The translations under genes were made by a program, and so were the position numbers. Shown in pieces: positions 30,510 through 41,129 of a DNA stretch of 64,000 bases. The notes under the pieces were generated by a model. The model was not told the DNA's origin, made no database searches, and was given only the letters and a program-made list of their open reading frames with translations. The DNA lies in contig NZ_SDZL01000006.1 of NCBI RefSeq assembly GCF_004210735.1, positions 1 to 64,000 of the forward strand, in the 5' to 3' direction. The DNA comes from Brevundimonas sp. (lineage in GTDB: Bacteria > Pseudomonadota > Alphaproteobacteria > Caulobacterales > Caulobacteraceae). Positions within the stretch are counted from its first letter, which is position 1. Each line of letters begins with the position of its first letter.

Positions 30510-31799
30510 TCAGCCCTGGGTCGCCTCGCGGACCCAGCCGCCCTGCGCGTCCAGACCCTTGATCGCGGTCAGGTTGGCGCCGGACAGGTCGGTCAGCTTG
30601 GTCTGGGCCCCGTGCAGCAGGGTGCGCGCCAGATCGGCGCCCCGGAACGACGCCCGACGCAGATCCGCCCCCGACAGGTCCGCTGCACGAAGGCAGGCGT
30701 CCGACAGATCCGCCGGCAACAGACGATCCGGCCCCAGCATCAGCGGCCCCAGTTGCGCCTCGCGCAGATCGGCGCCGTTCAGTCGCGCCCCGGTCAGTCG
30801 CGCCCCGCGCAGGTCGGCACGCCGCAGATTGGCCGAGCGCAGGTCCGCCCCCTGAAGCTGGGCGCCCTGCAACTGCACCCCCTGCATATCCAGGCCATAG
30901 AAGACCGCGCCCTTGGCCGACAGGGCCGTCAGGTTCAGTCCGGTGATCGATTTCAGCGGGCGCAGGTCGACCTTGTCGAACACCGAGGGCTGGCCCTTGG
31001 CCCCGCCCGTCTCGCACCACAGGGCGTGTTCACGCAGCATCTCGGCAGCGGGCATCCGTTCAACGGGCGAGCCGGCGGGCCGGTCGTCGGTCAGGGCGCC
31101 CTCCATCCTGGCCCCGTCGGTCCGCCACATGGCGGCCTTGACCCCCACCAGCACCGCGTCGCGCAGGTCGGCGCCGGACAGATCAGCCCCGGACAAGTCG
31201 GCCCCGGCCAGGTCCGCGCCGCGGAAACTGGCCTGTTTCAGGTTGGCGCGCACCAGTTTGCAGTCGCGCATCACCGCATCGGTGAAATCGGCGGCCTGGG
31301 CGATCACGCCGGTCAGTTTCGACCGTTCCAGATTGGCCCCGACGAGGGAGGCGCCGCGCGCCTCGGTCGCGTCGCGGTTCTGGGCCTCGACCAGACGGAA
31401 GCCGATCTTGCGGTCGGCGGCGGCGATGGCCCCCTCGCGCAGGTCGGCCTCGAACAGGTCGGCGCCCGACAGATCCGCGCCGCGCAGGCAGGCGCCGCGC
31501 AGGTCCGCCCGGCGCAGGCTGGCCTCGACCAGAATGATGTCCTGCATGTCCGCGCCGAAGAAGGCGGCGTTGTCCAGCTTGGCCCGGCTCAGGTCGCAGC
31601 CGATCATGCAGGCGGCGGAAAAATCGGCGTCGGTCAGGTTGCGGCCGCGCAGGTCCAGGCCGGTCAGGTCCATCCACGCGAAAACCGCCCGCGCGCCCCC
31701 CGGCTTGGCCTGCCACAGCCGGTCGTGCCGGGCGCAGATGGCGTCCAGCTCGGCCTGCGTCAGGCGCTTGCGTTCGACGGCTGCGGGTTCGGCGCTCAT
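30510..31799 (-). CDS. Pentapeptide-repeat protein
   Basis: Many A(D/N)LxxA repeats (ADLSGADLSGADLRDA, ADLRSANLRRADLRGARL). Two modules, each preceded by an H..LW...GG... segment. Confidence 0.93.
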   Translation of the reverse strand: MSAEPAAVERKRLTQAELDAICARHDRLWQAKPGGARAVFAWMDLTGLDLRGRNLTDADFSAACMIGCDLSRAKLDNAAFFGADMQDIILVEASLRRADLRGACLRGADLSGADLFEADLREGAIAAADRKIGFRLVEAQNRDATEARGASLVGANLERSKLTGVIAQAADFTDAVMRDCKLVRANLKQASFRGADLAGADLSGADLSGADLRDAVLVGVKAAMWRTDGARMEGALTDDRPAGSPVERMPAAEMLREHALWCETGGAKGQPSVFDKVDLRPLKSITGLNLTALSAKGAVFYGLDMQGVQLQGAQLQGADLRSANLRRADLRGARLTGARLNGADLREAQLGPLMLGPDRLLPADLSDACLRAADLSGADLRRASFRGADLARTLLHGAQTKLTDLSGANLTAIKGLDAQGGWVREATQG

Positions 31800-31900
31800 C
31801 GGGCCAGCCTTAACCATGCCGGATTAAGAATGGTTTTAAAAAACAGGCGTTTCGGGAGGCGAGGCCACGGCCCCCTCCCCACAGACAGGGAGGAGCAGGC

Positions 31901-31940
31901 GCGCTCAGGCAGCGAGCGACCGCGTCGCGAGCGTTAGCGC
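31901..31940 (+). repeat. Nested-hairpin element, family C (long form)
   Basis: GCGCT-CAGGCA-GCGAGCGAC-CGC-GTCGCGAGC-GTT-AGCGC. Confidence 0.7.
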
Positions 31941-31941
31941 C

Positions 31942-32574
31942 CTAAAGACTCAAAAGCCCCTGCTCGGCCAGCGCATCCGCCAGATCGCCCGCCGGGGTCC
32001 AGACGCGGGTGTAGCCGGCCTCGCCCAGACGTTTCAGCTCGGTCACCAGATCGGCCTTGGGCGAGGCGACGAAGCGGGCGTCGAACCCGGCGCCGTCCTC
32101 GCTGATCCGCACCATGGGACGGCCGGTCTCCAGCCTGTGCAGGAAGCCCTCGCACAGGACGGCGGCCTCGTCGCCCAGCAGGCCCGTCTCGACCTGCAGT
32201 CCCGACTGGCGCAACCGCTCGGTGCCCCGGCCCGAGGCGAAGGGCGACGGGTCCAGCGCTGCGATCACCACCCGGCTGATCCCTGCCTCGCCCAGGAAAT
32301 GGGCGCAGGATTTGCGGCCCGACGACCGGGCGCCGCACGGCTCCAGCGTGACATAGGCGGTGGCGCCACGCGCAGCTTCGCCGGCCGCCGGAACGGCCTG
32401 TTCTTCGGCGTGGGGGCGCCCGCCCGGCGCGGTCGCGGCCTCGGCCAGCAGCACGCCGTCCTTGGCGATCACGCAGCCGACCGCCGGATTGGGCCAGGTC
32501 TCGCCCATCCGGGCCAGCGCCAGTTCGACCGCGCGGGCCATGAAGCGGCGGTCGTCGTCGGAATAGTTGCTCAT
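31942..32574 (-). CDS. Stand-alone RibD-like cytidine/deoxycytidylate deaminase-domain protein
   Basis: MARAVELALARMGETWPNPAVGCVI, HAEEQAV, VTLEPCGARSSGRKSC. No full RibD reductase domain. Overlaps the gpmA stop (ATGA). Confidence 0.8.
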   Translation of the reverse strand: MSNYSDDDRRFMARAVELALARMGETWPNPAVGCVIAKDGVLLAEAATAPGGRPHAEEQAVPAAGEAARGATAYVTLEPCGARSSGRKSCAHFLGEAGISRVVIAALDPSPFASGRGTERLRQSGLQVETGLLGDEAAVLCEGFLHRLETGRPMVRISEDGAGFDARFVASPKADLVTELKRLGEAGYTRVWTPAGDLADALAEQGLLSL

Positions 32575-33284
32575 CGGATCGCCGGCAGGGGCTGGGCCCG
32601 CCCCTCGTCCAGATATTTCGCCGCGACCGGCTTCAGTGCGGCGTCCAGATCGATCTCCAGCGGATTGCCGGTCGGGATCTCGACGCCGACGATCTGGTCG
32701 TCCGGCACGGCGAACAGGTGTTTGACGATGGCCCGCAGCGAATTGCCGTGGGCCGCGATCAGCACATCCTGCCCCGCCTTCAGGCGCGGCGCGATCGCCT
32801 CGTCCCAATAGGGCAGCACCCGGTCCAGCGTGGTCTTCAGGCTTTCGGTGTCCGGGATCGCCTTGCCGGCGTAGCGGGGGTCGGCGTGGAAATCGAACTC
32901 GCCACCGGCGGCCAGCGGCGGCGGCGGCACGTCATAGCTGCGGCGCCAGACCTTGACCTGATCCTCGCCGTGTTTCGCCGCCGTCTCGGCCTTGTCCAGC
33001 CCGGTCAGGCCGCCATAGTGCCGCTCGTTCAGGCGCCAGTCCTCGACCACCGGCACATCTTTCAGGCCCGCAGCGTCCAGCGCCAGCGCGCCCGTGCGCT
33101 GCGCCCGCGTCAGGACCGAGGTGAACATCACCGCCGGATGGAAACCCGCCGCCGCGATCAGTTCGCCGCCGCGCCGGGCCTGGGCCTCGCCCTCGGCCGT
33201 CAGGTCCACATCGACCCAGCCGGTGAAGCGGTTCTCGAGGTTCCACTGGCTCTGGCCATGGCGAAGCAGGATCAGGCGCGGCAT
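32571..33284 (-). CDS. gpmA: 2,3-bisphosphoglycerate-dependent phosphoglycerate mutase
   Basis: LILLRHGQSQWNLENRFTGWVDVDLTAEGEAQARRGG, LNERHYGGLTGLDKAE, AAHGNSLRAIVKHL. Confidence 0.95.
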   Translation of the reverse strand: MPRLILLRHGQSQWNLENRFTGWVDVDLTAEGEAQARRGGELIAAAGFHPAVMFTSVLTRAQRTGALALDAAGLKDVPVVEDWRLNERHYGGLTGLDKAETAAKHGEDQVKVWRRSYDVPPPPLAAGGEFDFHADPRYAGKAIPDTESLKTTLDRVLPYWDEAIAPRLKAGQDVLIAAHGNSLRAIVKHLFAVPDDQIVGVEIPTGNPLEIDLDAALKPVAAKYLDEGRAQPLPAIR

Positions 33285-33425
33285 CGAAGTCTCCGGTTAC
33301 GTAAGTTACGGGGTAGGCCGCGCCGTCGGGGTCGGTCAAGATTCGCCCGGTTCAACACCCGCACCCATAACGGCGTTCAGGCGTTGGTTGTCGGTCCCGG
33401 CCCACCCGGATAGACTCCCCTTCTC

Positions 33426-33503
33426 ATGTCGGACCGCCTCTTCTTTTCGCTGGCCCTGATCGCCTTTGTGGCGATGACGGCGCTGGCCCTGGTCTGGCCC
33501 TAA
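33426..33503 (+). CDS. Putative 25-aa single-TM microprotein
   Basis: ATG...TAA encoding MSDRLFFSLALIAFVAMTALALVWP; below the ORF track's size cut-off. Confidence 0.4.
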   Translation: MSDRLFFSLALIAFVAMTALALVWP

Positions 33504-33521
33504 GCACGTTCAGGACGCCTC

Positions 33522-35021
33522 ATGACGACGCCGCGCACGGACATCCGCCCCAATACGGCGGAGTACGAGACCCTCCCGCTCGTGAAGCCGACCGGCTTCC
33601 GCGAATATGACGCGCGCTGGATCCTGGAGAAGGAAATCAACCTGCTGGGCATTCAGGCGCTGGGCCTGGGTCTGGCGACCTATGTCCACGAGATCGGCCA
33701 GACCCCGCGCATCGTCGTCGGCCACGACTACCGGTCCTATTCGATGACCGTGAAACACGCCCTGATCCTGGGCCTGCTGGAAGGCGGGATGGAGGTTCTG
33801 GACGTCGGCCTGGCCCTGTCGCCGATGGCCTATTACGCCCAGTTTGCGCTGGACGCTCCCTGCGTCGCCATGGTCACCGCCAGCCATAACGAGAACGGCT
33901 GGACCGGGGTCAAGATGGGCGCCAACCCACCCCTGACTTTCGGTCCCGACGAGATCGGCCGCCTGAAGGAGATCGTGCTGGGCGACCAGGGCGTGAGCCG
34001 CCCCGGCGGCCGTCTGGAGCGGATCGAGGGCTTCCGCGACCGCTACATCGCCGATGTGGCGTCCAAGGTGAAGCTGTCCCGTCCGCTACGGGTCGTCGCC
34101 GCCTGCGGCAACGGCACCGCCGGCGCCTTCGCCCCCGCCGCGCTGCGGGCCATGGGCGCCGAGGTGATCGAGATGGACACCGAGCTGGACTTCACCTTCC
34201 CCAAATACAATCCGAACCCGGAAGATCACGCCATGCTGGTGCAGATGGCGGCCAAGGTGCGCGAGACCGGCGCCGACCTGGCCCTGGGCTTTGACGGCGA
34301 CGGCGACCGCTGCGGGGTGGTCGACAACACGGGCGAGGAGATTTTCGCCGACAAGATCGGCCTGATGCTGGCCCGCGACCTGTCGGCCAGCCATCCCAAC
34401 GCGACCTTCGTCGTCGATGTGAAGTCGACCGGCCTGTACAAGACCGACGAGGTGCTGAAGGCGAACGGCGCGACCACCGTCTACTGGAAGACCGGCCACT
34501 CCTATATCAAGCGCAAGACCGCCGAGATCGGCGCCCTGGCCGGGTTCGAGAAGTCGGGCCACTTCTTCATGGCCGGCGACCTGGGCCATGGCTATGACGA
34601 CGGACTGGTCGCGGCCGGCGCCGTGCTGGCCATGCTGGACCGCAATCCGGGCAAGAGCCTCAGCGAGCTGAAGGCCGCCCTGCCCGACGCCTGGACCAGC
34701 CTGACCATGTCGCCCCACTGCGACGACGAGCTGAAATACGACGTGCTGGCGAAGATCGTGAAGGAATACGAGGACCTGGCCGCGTCCGGCGGCTCGATTC
34801 TGGGTCGCAGGATCGTCGAGGCGATCACTGTCAACGGCGTGCGCGTGCATCTGGAAGACGGAAGCTGGGTGCTGGTCCGCGCCTCGTCGAACAAGCCCGA
34901 ACTGGTGGTGGTGGTCGAAAGCATGCGTTCGGAAGACGACATGCGCGCCCTGTTCCGCGAGGAGGTGAAGCCCCGCCTCGCCGCCCACCCCGAGGTCGGC
35001 GCGTTCAACCAGGAGATCTGA
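33522..35021 (+). CDS. Phosphomannomutase/phosphoglucomutase
   Basis: GFREYDARWILE, MVTASHNENGWTGVKMG, GFDGDGDRCGVVD, RASSNKPELVVVVES. Confidence 0.93.
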   Translation: MTTPRTDIRPNTAEYETLPLVKPTGFREYDARWILEKEINLLGIQALGLGLATYVHEIGQTPRIVVGHDYRSYSMTVKHALILGLLEGGMEVLDVGLALSPMAYYAQFALDAPCVAMVTASHNENGWTGVKMGANPPLTFGPDEIGRLKEIVLGDQGVSRPGGRLERIEGFRDRYIADVASKVKLSRPLRVVAACGNGTAGAFAPAALRAMGAEVIEMDTELDFTFPKYNPNPEDHAMLVQMAAKVRETGADLALGFDGDGDRCGVVDNTGEEIFADKIGLMLARDLSASHPNATFVVDVKSTGLYKTDEVLKANGATTVYWKTGHSYIKRKTAEIGALAGFEKSGHFFMAGDLGHGYDDGLVAAGAVLAMLDRNPGKSLSELKAALPDAWTSLTMSPHCDDELKYDVLAKIVKEYEDLAASGGSILGRRIVEAITVNGVRVHLEDGSWVLVRASSNKPELVVVVESMRSEDDMRALFREEVKPRLAAHPEVGAFNQEI

Positions 35022-35061
35022 CGGCATTTGACCCGGCGCGGTCTTCGGGCGAGGAACGGCC

Positions 35062-36372
35062 ATGGTCGAGTCTTCGCGAGAGCCCATCGTCATTGTCGGG
35101 GCCGGTTTTTCCGGATCCATGCTGGCGGCGCGGCTGGCCGAGGCGGGCCTGCCCTCCGTCCTGATCGGCCGCACCGATGATTTCGGTCTGGGCGTCGCCT
35201 ATTCCACGCCGTTCGCGGGCCATCTGCTGAACGTTCGTTCGAACCGGATGAGCGCTATCGAAGGGCGGCCCAATGACTTCGTCGACTGGCTGACGGTCCA
35301 CCACCCCGACCTGGCCGACCCCGAGGATTTCGCCCCGCGCCAGATCTATGGCCGCTATGTGCAGGACCGGCTGGCGGGCGCCGAGGCGGCCCATCCCGGC
35401 CTGATCGAACGGGTCGTGGGTCAGGTCGCGACCATCAAGGCGCACGGCGTGCGTCTGGCCGACGGCCGCCGCATCGCGGGCCGCGCCGTCGTCCTGGCCA
35501 CCGGCAATCCGGCGCCGAAGACCGCCGAACCGGGCGCCGGCGAGCGCATCATTCCCGATCCCTGGGCGCCCGGCGCGCTGGAACGGATCGGCATGGACGA
35601 CGACGTGCTGATCGTCGGCACGGGCCTGACCATGGTCGACATGGCGCAGGCGTTGACCGCGCGCGGCTGGCGCGGCCGGGCATTGGCCCTGTCGCGTCGT
35701 GGCCTGCTGCCCCGCGCCCATCGTCAGCACCCGGATCATCCCGCGACCCTGCCGCCCGAGGCGACCACCGGCCCGGCGTCCCGCCGTCTGGCCGCCGCCC
35801 GCCGTCTGGCCGCCGAAACCGGCTGGCGCGAGGTGATGGACGCCTATCGCCCGATCACCGCCGACCTGTGGCGCGAGACCGACAGCGGCCAGCGCGCCCG
35901 ACTGGTGCGTCATCTGCGCCCGTGGTGGGACGTGCACCGCCACCGCATCGCCGACCGTATCGCCCAGGCGCTGGATCAGCTGAAACAGGACGGTCGCCTG
36001 ATCGTCCATGCGGGCCGTGTGCGCTGCGTGACGGCCGACGCGGCGGGCGTGATCGTCGACTGGACCCCGCGCGCCGGCGCCGCCCAGCCGCCGCTGCGCG
36101 CCGCCTGGCTGCTGGACTGCACCGGTCCCGGCCACGACGCCGCCCGCGATCCCCTGACCGGGCCGCTGATCGCCGATGGTCGCGCGCGGCTGGATCCCCT
36201 GCGTCTCGGCCTTGATCTCGATGCGACCGGCCGCGTCCTGAACGCCGACGGCGCGCCCGATCCGGCCCTGTTCGTGCTGGGGCCGCCCGCGCGCGCCGCT
36301 TTCTGGGAGACCATCGCCGTCCCCGACATCCGCAAGCGGATCGAGGACGTGGTTCAGGCGCTGACGCCCTGA
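35062..36372 (+). CDS. FAD/NAD(P)-binding protein
   Basis: PIVIVGAGFSGSMLAARLAEAG dinucleotide motif; VLIVGTGLTMVDMAQAL second Rossmann motif. Confidence 0.88.
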   Translation: MVESSREPIVIVGAGFSGSMLAARLAEAGLPSVLIGRTDDFGLGVAYSTPFAGHLLNVRSNRMSAIEGRPNDFVDWLTVHHPDLADPEDFAPRQIYGRYVQDRLAGAEAAHPGLIERVVGQVATIKAHGVRLADGRRIAGRAVVLATGNPAPKTAEPGAGERIIPDPWAPGALERIGMDDDVLIVGTGLTMVDMAQALTARGWRGRALALSRRGLLPRAHRQHPDHPATLPPEATTGPASRRLAAARRLAAETGWREVMDAYRPITADLWRETDSGQRARLVRHLRPWWDVHRHRIADRIAQALDQLKQDGRLIVHAGRVRCVTADAAGVIVDWTPRAGAAQPPLRAAWLLDCTGPGHDAARDPLTGPLIADGRARLDPLRLGLDLDATGRVLNADGAPDPALFVLGPPARAAFWETIAVPDIRKRIEDVVQALTP

Positions 36373-36481
36373 TCGCTCGACGGTGAAAAGTTCTCCCACG
36401 CCGGGCAATGCGCGATTCTGGCGTTCGCTGGCGCGTCCTTCCGGGGTCGGCTATCACGCCTGACGGAGAGGAAACAAAACA

Positions 36482-37768
36482 ATGAACCGTCACCGCACCC
36501 GCGTGCTGGGCGACCGCACGCTCGCGCCCGAAACCCTGATGATGGGCTATGGCTATGACCCGGCCCTGTCGGAAGGCGCGATCAAGGCCCCGCTGTTCCA
36601 GGCGTCCACCTTCGTCTTCAAGTCGGCCGAGGACGGCAAGCGCTTCTTCGAGGTCGCCTACGGCCTGCGCCAGCGCGACCCGGACGAGGCGCTGGGCCTG
36701 ATCTATTCGCGGATCAACAACCCGAACCTCGAGATTCTGGAAGATCGTCTGGCCGTCTGGGACAAGGCGGACAAGGCGCTGGTCTTCTCCAGCGGCATGG
36801 CCGCCATCTCGACCGCCATGCTGGCGCTGGTGCGGCCGGGCGACGTGATCCTGTACACGGCCCCCGCATACGGCGGGACCGAATATCTGTTCGACCGCAT
36901 CCTGCCCCGCTATGGCGTCAAGGCGATCAGCATCCCCGCGACCGAGGGCGCCGACGCGCTGGACGCCGCCATGATCGACGCGGCCCGTCAGGCGAGGGCG
37001 ACCGGCGGGCGTCTGGCCGCCGTCTATCTGGAGACCCCCGCCAATCCGACCAATCAACTGGTCGACATCGCCCGCGCCGTGGCGGGGGCGAAAGCCATCG
37101 ACCAGGCCGAGCGCCCGATCGTCGCCGTCGACAACACCTTCCTGGGACCGCTGTGGCAGAGCCCGCTGGAGCTGGGCGCGGACCTGGTGCTGTATTCTCT
37201 GACCAAATACGTCGGCGGCCATTCGGACCTGATCGCGGGCGGCTGCATGGGCGGCGCCGACATCATGGCGCGGGTGGGCGAGATGCGGACCATCTGCGGC
37301 ACGACCACCGACCCGCACACCGCCTGGCTGCTGCTGCGCAGTCTGGAGACGCTGCACATCCGCATGGAGCGGGCGCAGCAGAACGCCATGGTTCTGGCCG
37401 AGCGCCTGCGCGCCGATCCGCGCGTGAACGAGGTGCTGACCGCCGGCGGCCCGGACGCCTCGCCCGAGCAGCAGGCCATCTTCGACAGCCAGTGCCGGGG
37501 CATGGGCTCGACCTTCGCCCTGCGCCTGCCGGGCGGCGAGGCCGAGGCTTTCCGCATGCTGAACGCCCTGACCCTGTTCAAGCTGGCCGTCAGCCTGGGC
37601 GGCGCCGAGAGCCTGGCCTCGCACCCGTCCAGCATGACCCACTCGGACTATACGGCCGAGGCCAAGCAGCGCAGCGGCATCGGCGACAACCTGGTGCGGC
37701 TGTCGGTCGGCATCGAGAATGTCGAGGATCTGTGGGCCGACCTGCAACAGGCCCTGGCCGCGATCTAA
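36482..37768 (+). CDS. Cys/Met metabolism PLP-dependent enzyme (cystathionine gamma-synthase family)
   Basis: YSRINNPNLEILEDRLAVWDKADKALVFSSGMAAI, YSLTKYVGGHSDLIAGG. Confidence 0.92.
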   Translation: MNRHRTRVLGDRTLAPETLMMGYGYDPALSEGAIKAPLFQASTFVFKSAEDGKRFFEVAYGLRQRDPDEALGLIYSRINNPNLEILEDRLAVWDKADKALVFSSGMAAISTAMLALVRPGDVILYTAPAYGGTEYLFDRILPRYGVKAISIPATEGADALDAAMIDAARQARATGGRLAAVYLETPANPTNQLVDIARAVAGAKAIDQAERPIVAVDNTFLGPLWQSPLELGADLVLYSLTKYVGGHSDLIAGGCMGGADIMARVGEMRTICGTTTDPHTAWLLLRSLETLHIRMERAQQNAMVLAERLRADPRVNEVLTAGGPDASPEQQAIFDSQCRGMGSTFALRLPGGEAEAFRMLNALTLFKLAVSLGGAESLASHPSSMTHSDYTAEAKQRSGIGDNLVRLSVGIENVEDLWADLQQALAAI

Positions 37769-37787
37769 GGCCGGATGCGGCGGGCGA

Positions 37788-39137
37788 TCAGCCCGCCGCC
37801 TTCACCGCCGCGGCCACATCGGCGACGACGCGCTTGACCAGCGCCTCGTCGTCGCCCTCGGCCATGACGCGGATCAGCTTTTCCGTGCCGGACGGCCGCA
37901 CCAGCAGGCGGCCGGCGCCGTTCAGCGCACCCTCGGCCTCGGCGATCGCGGCCTTGACCCCGGCGTCGTCCAGCGGCTTTCCGGCGGAGTAGCGGACGTT
38001 CTGGAGCAGTTGCGGCACGGGCTCGAACTGGCGGGCCAGCTCGCTCATCGGGCGGCCGCTTTCGACCAGGACGGCCAGCACCTGCAACGCCGCCATAAGG
38101 CCATCGCCCGTGGTGGCGTGGTCCTTCAGGATGATGTGGCCCGACTGCTCGCCGCCGATGTTGAAACCGCCCGACTGCATCCGCTCCATGACATAGCGGT
38201 CGCCGACCTTGGTCCGCTCCAGCGTCAGGCCCTCGGCCTTCAGACGCCGCTCCAGCCCCAGGTTGGACATGACAGTGGCGACCACGCCGCCGCCCGCCAG
38301 CCGCCCGCGCTTGGCCCAGTCCAGCCCGACCAGAGCCATGATCTGATCGCCATCGACCACATTGCCCTTCTCGTCGCAGATGATGACCCGGTCGGCGTCG
38401 CCGTCCAGGGCGATGCCGATGTCGCAGCGATAGCGTTTCACCGCCTCGGACACCGTGCCCGGATGGGTCGATCCGCAGTCCGCGTTGATGTTCAGGCCGT
38501 TCGGCTCGACCCCTACGGGGAACACCTCAGCCCCCAGTTCGTACAGGGTCGTCGGGGCCACGCGATAGCCGGCGCCGTTGGCGCAGTCGACGGCGATGCG
38601 CAGGCCCTTGAGGCTGAGCCGCTTGGGGAAGGCGGACTTGGCGATCTCGATATAACGCGGCGGGGCGTCGTCGATGCGCTTGACCCGGCCCAGACGGTCC
38701 GACGGCGCCAGGCCGTCGCCCAGCCCCTCGTCCATCATCGCCTCGATCTTCAGCTCAATCTCGTCCGACAGCTTGTAGCCGTCCGGCCCGAACAGCTTGA
38801 TCCCGTTGTCGGCGTAGTCGTTGTGCGAGGCCGAGATCATGATCCCCAGATCCGCGCGCATCGAGCGGGTCATCATCGCCACGCCCGGCGTCGGCAACGG
38901 CCCGAAAGTGCGCACATCCATGCCCACACTGGCCAGGCCCGCGACCAGCGCCGGCTCGATCGTATAGCCCGACAGCCGGGTGTCCTTGCCGATCACGACC
39001 AGATGGCGACGGTCGTCGTCGGTGCGGAACAGCTTGCCCGCCGCCAGGCCGACGCGCAGGGCGACCTCGGCCGTCATCGGATGGGTGTTGGCGCGGCCGC
39101 GAATGCCGTCGGTGCCGAAGTATTTTCTTTCGCCCAC
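37788..39137 (-). CDS. glmM: Phosphoglucosamine mutase
   Basis: GTG start then [80 protein letters not shown]. Confidence 0.96.
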   Translation of the reverse strand: MGERKYFGTDGIRGRANTHPMTAEVALRVGLAAGKLFRTDDDRRHLVVIGKDTRLSGYTIEPALVAGLASVGMDVRTFGPLPTPGVAMMTRSMRADLGIMISASHNDYADNGIKLFGPDGYKLSDEIELKIEAMMDEGLGDGLAPSDRLGRVKRIDDAPPRYIEIAKSAFPKRLSLKGLRIAVDCANGAGYRVAPTTLYELGAEVFPVGVEPNGLNINADCGSTHPGTVSEAVKRYRCDIGIALDGDADRVIICDEKGNVVDGDQIMALVGLDWAKRGRLAGGGVVATVMSNLGLERRLKAEGLTLERTKVGDRYVMERMQSGGFNIGGEQSGHIILKDHATTGDGLMAALQVLAVLVESGRPMSELARQFEPVPQLLQNVRYSAGKPLDDAGVKAAIAEAEGALNGAGRLLVRPSGTEKLIRVMAEGDDEALVKRVVADVAAAVKAAG

Positions 39138-39255
39138 GGCGTCGTCCCTTGCGTTTCGGGGCCGAAAGAAACCTTCCGAAACCCTTTTTTGGATGGCGCC
39201 GGTCCAATCATCCCCTAGATGCGAACCGGGCGGAACGGACCGGCTTAAACTGTCC

Positions 39256-39279
39256 GGCGTCGTCGCGCAAAGCGACGCC
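39256..39279 (+). promoter_or_regulatory. Hairpin in the glmS 5' leader
   Basis: CGTCGC-GCAAA-GCGACG nested in GGCGTCG...CGACGCC, about 30 nt upstream of the glmS ATG. Confidence 0.3.
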
Positions 39280-39308
39280 GTCCCGATCGAAAGCGTGGAG
39301 CGACCATC

Positions 39309-41123
39309 ATGTGCGGCATCATCGGCGTCACCGGCACGGGCCCGGCCGTTCCCCGCGTCATCGACAGCCTGAAGCGGCTGGAATACCGCGGCTACGATTC
39401 CGCCGGGGTCGCCGCCATCGTCGGCGGCGCCATCGAACGCCGCCGCGCCAAGGGCAAGATCCGCGAGCTGGAGGCCGTGCTGGCGGCCGAACCCCTGTCG
39501 TCGACCATCGCCATCGGCCACACCCGCTGGGCCACCCACGGCGCGCCGTCCGTGCCCAACGCCCACCCGCACAAGGCGGGCCGGGTCTGCCTGGTCCACA
39601 ACGGCATCATCGAGAATTTCGCCGAACTGAAGGCAGAACTGCAGGCCGAGGGCCGCGTATTCGAAAGCCAGACCGACACCGAGGTCGTGGCCCATCTGCT
39701 GGACCACAACCTGGCCAATGGCGCCGAGCCTCTGGCCGCTTTCAAGGCCACGCTGGACCGGCTGACCGGCGCCTATGCCCTGGCGGTGCTGATCGAGGGC
39801 GAGGACGAGCTGATCCTGGGCGCCCGGCGCGGCAGCCCGCTGGTCGTCGGCTGGGGCGAGGGCGAGATGTATCTGGGCTCTGACGCCCTGGCGGTCGGCC
39901 CCTTCACGCAGAAGATCAGCTATCTGGAAGAAGGCGACTATGTCGCCATGACGCGCTCGGGCGCGCGCATGTTCGACGCCTCGGGCGCCGCCGTGGAGCG
40001 CGAGATCGTCCAGGTCTCGGCCTCGTCGGCCATGGTCGAAAAGGGCGCCTATCGCCACTTCATGGAGAAGGAAATCCATGAACAGCCCGACAGCGTCCAG
40101 CACACCCTGTCCGAATACCTCGACCTGGTGACCGGCAAGGCCAAGGTCCAGGCCGTCGATTTCGCCGCCGTGGACCGGTTGCAGATCGTCGCCTGCGGCA
40201 CCGCCTTCTACGCCGGTCAGATCGGCAAATACGCGTTTGAAAAACTGGCCGGCCTGCCCTGCGACGTCGAGATCGCGTCCGAGTTCCGCTATCGCTCCCC
40301 CGCCCTGACGCCGGGCACCATCGCCGTGGCCGTCAGCCAGTCGGGCGAGACCGCCGACACCCTGGCCAGCCTGACCTGGTGCAAGGCGCAGGGCCTGAAA
40401 ACCGCCGCCGTGGTCAACGTCCACTCGTCCTCCATGGCGCGCGAGGCCGAAATCCTGTGGCCGACCCATGCCGGCCCGGAAATCGGCGTCGCCTCGACCA
40501 AGGCCTTCACCGCCCAGGTCTCGGCCCTGCTGGCGCTGGCCGTCGCGGCGGGCGTCGCGCGCGGCCGGATCGACGCGGTGCGCGAAGCCGAACTGGTCAA
40601 GGCCCTGTTCGAGGCCCCGCGCCTGATCGCCGAGGCGGTGCAGATGGACGTCCAGATCAAGGCCGTGGCCCATGACCTGGCCAGGGCGACCGACGTGCTG
40701 TTCCTGGGCCGGGGCGCCATGTTCCCCCTGGCCATGGAAGGCGCGCTGAAGCTGAAGGAGATCAGCTATATCCACGCCGAGGGCTATGCCGCCGGTGAAC
40801 TGAAGCACGGTCCCATCGCCCTGATCGACGAGGAGACGCCGACCATCGCGCTCGCCCCCCTCGACGACGTCTATGAAAAGACCGCCTCGAACCTGCAGGA
40901 GGTCGCCGCGCGCGGCGGCCCGGTGATCATGATCGCCCCGGCCAAGGCCCCGGCCCCGCACGGCGCGGGCATCCGCCGCGTCGACGCCCCCGACTGCCAC
41001 CCGCTGATCGCGCCGCTGGTCTATGCCGTGCCGGTGCAGCTGCTGGCCTATTACACCGCCGTGCAAAAAGGCACCGACGTCGACCAGCCCCGCAACTTGG
41101 CCAAGTCGGTGACGGTGGAGTGA
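39309..41123 (+). CDS. glmS: Glutamine-fructose-6-phosphate aminotransferase (isomerizing)
   Basis: [49 protein letters not shown]-terminal [15 protein letters not shown]. Confidence 0.98.
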   Translation: MCGIIGVTGTGPAVPRVIDSLKRLEYRGYDSAGVAAIVGGAIERRRAKGKIRELEAVLAAEPLSSTIAIGHTRWATHGAPSVPNAHPHKAGRVCLVHNGIIENFAELKAELQAEGRVFESQTDTEVVAHLLDHNLANGAEPLAAFKATLDRLTGAYALAVLIEGEDELILGARRGSPLVVGWGEGEMYLGSDALAVGPFTQKISYLEEGDYVAMTRSGARMFDASGAAVEREIVQVSASSAMVEKGAYRHFMEKEIHEQPDSVQHTLSEYLDLVTGKAKVQAVDFAAVDRLQIVACGTAFYAGQIGKYAFEKLAGLPCDVEIASEFRYRSPALTPGTIAVAVSQSGETADTLASLTWCKAQGLKTAAVVNVHSSSMAREAEILWPTHAGPEIGVASTKAFTAQVSALLALAVAAGVARGRIDAVREAELVKALFEAPRLIAEAVQMDVQIKAVAHDLARATDVLFLGRGAMFPLAMEGALKLKEISYIHAEGYAAGELKHGPIALIDEETPTIALAPLDDVYEKTASNLQEVAARGGPVIMIAPAKAPAPHGAGIRRVDAPDCHPLIAPLVYAVPVQLLAYYTAVQKGTDVDQPRNLAKSVTVE

Positions 41124-41129
41124 TCTGAA

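Noticed and set aside
30481-31937. Plus-strand 476-aa ORF antisense to the pentapeptide gene
   Set aside because: Repetitive mirror frame of the pentapeptide repeats; the minus-strand protein is the convincing one.
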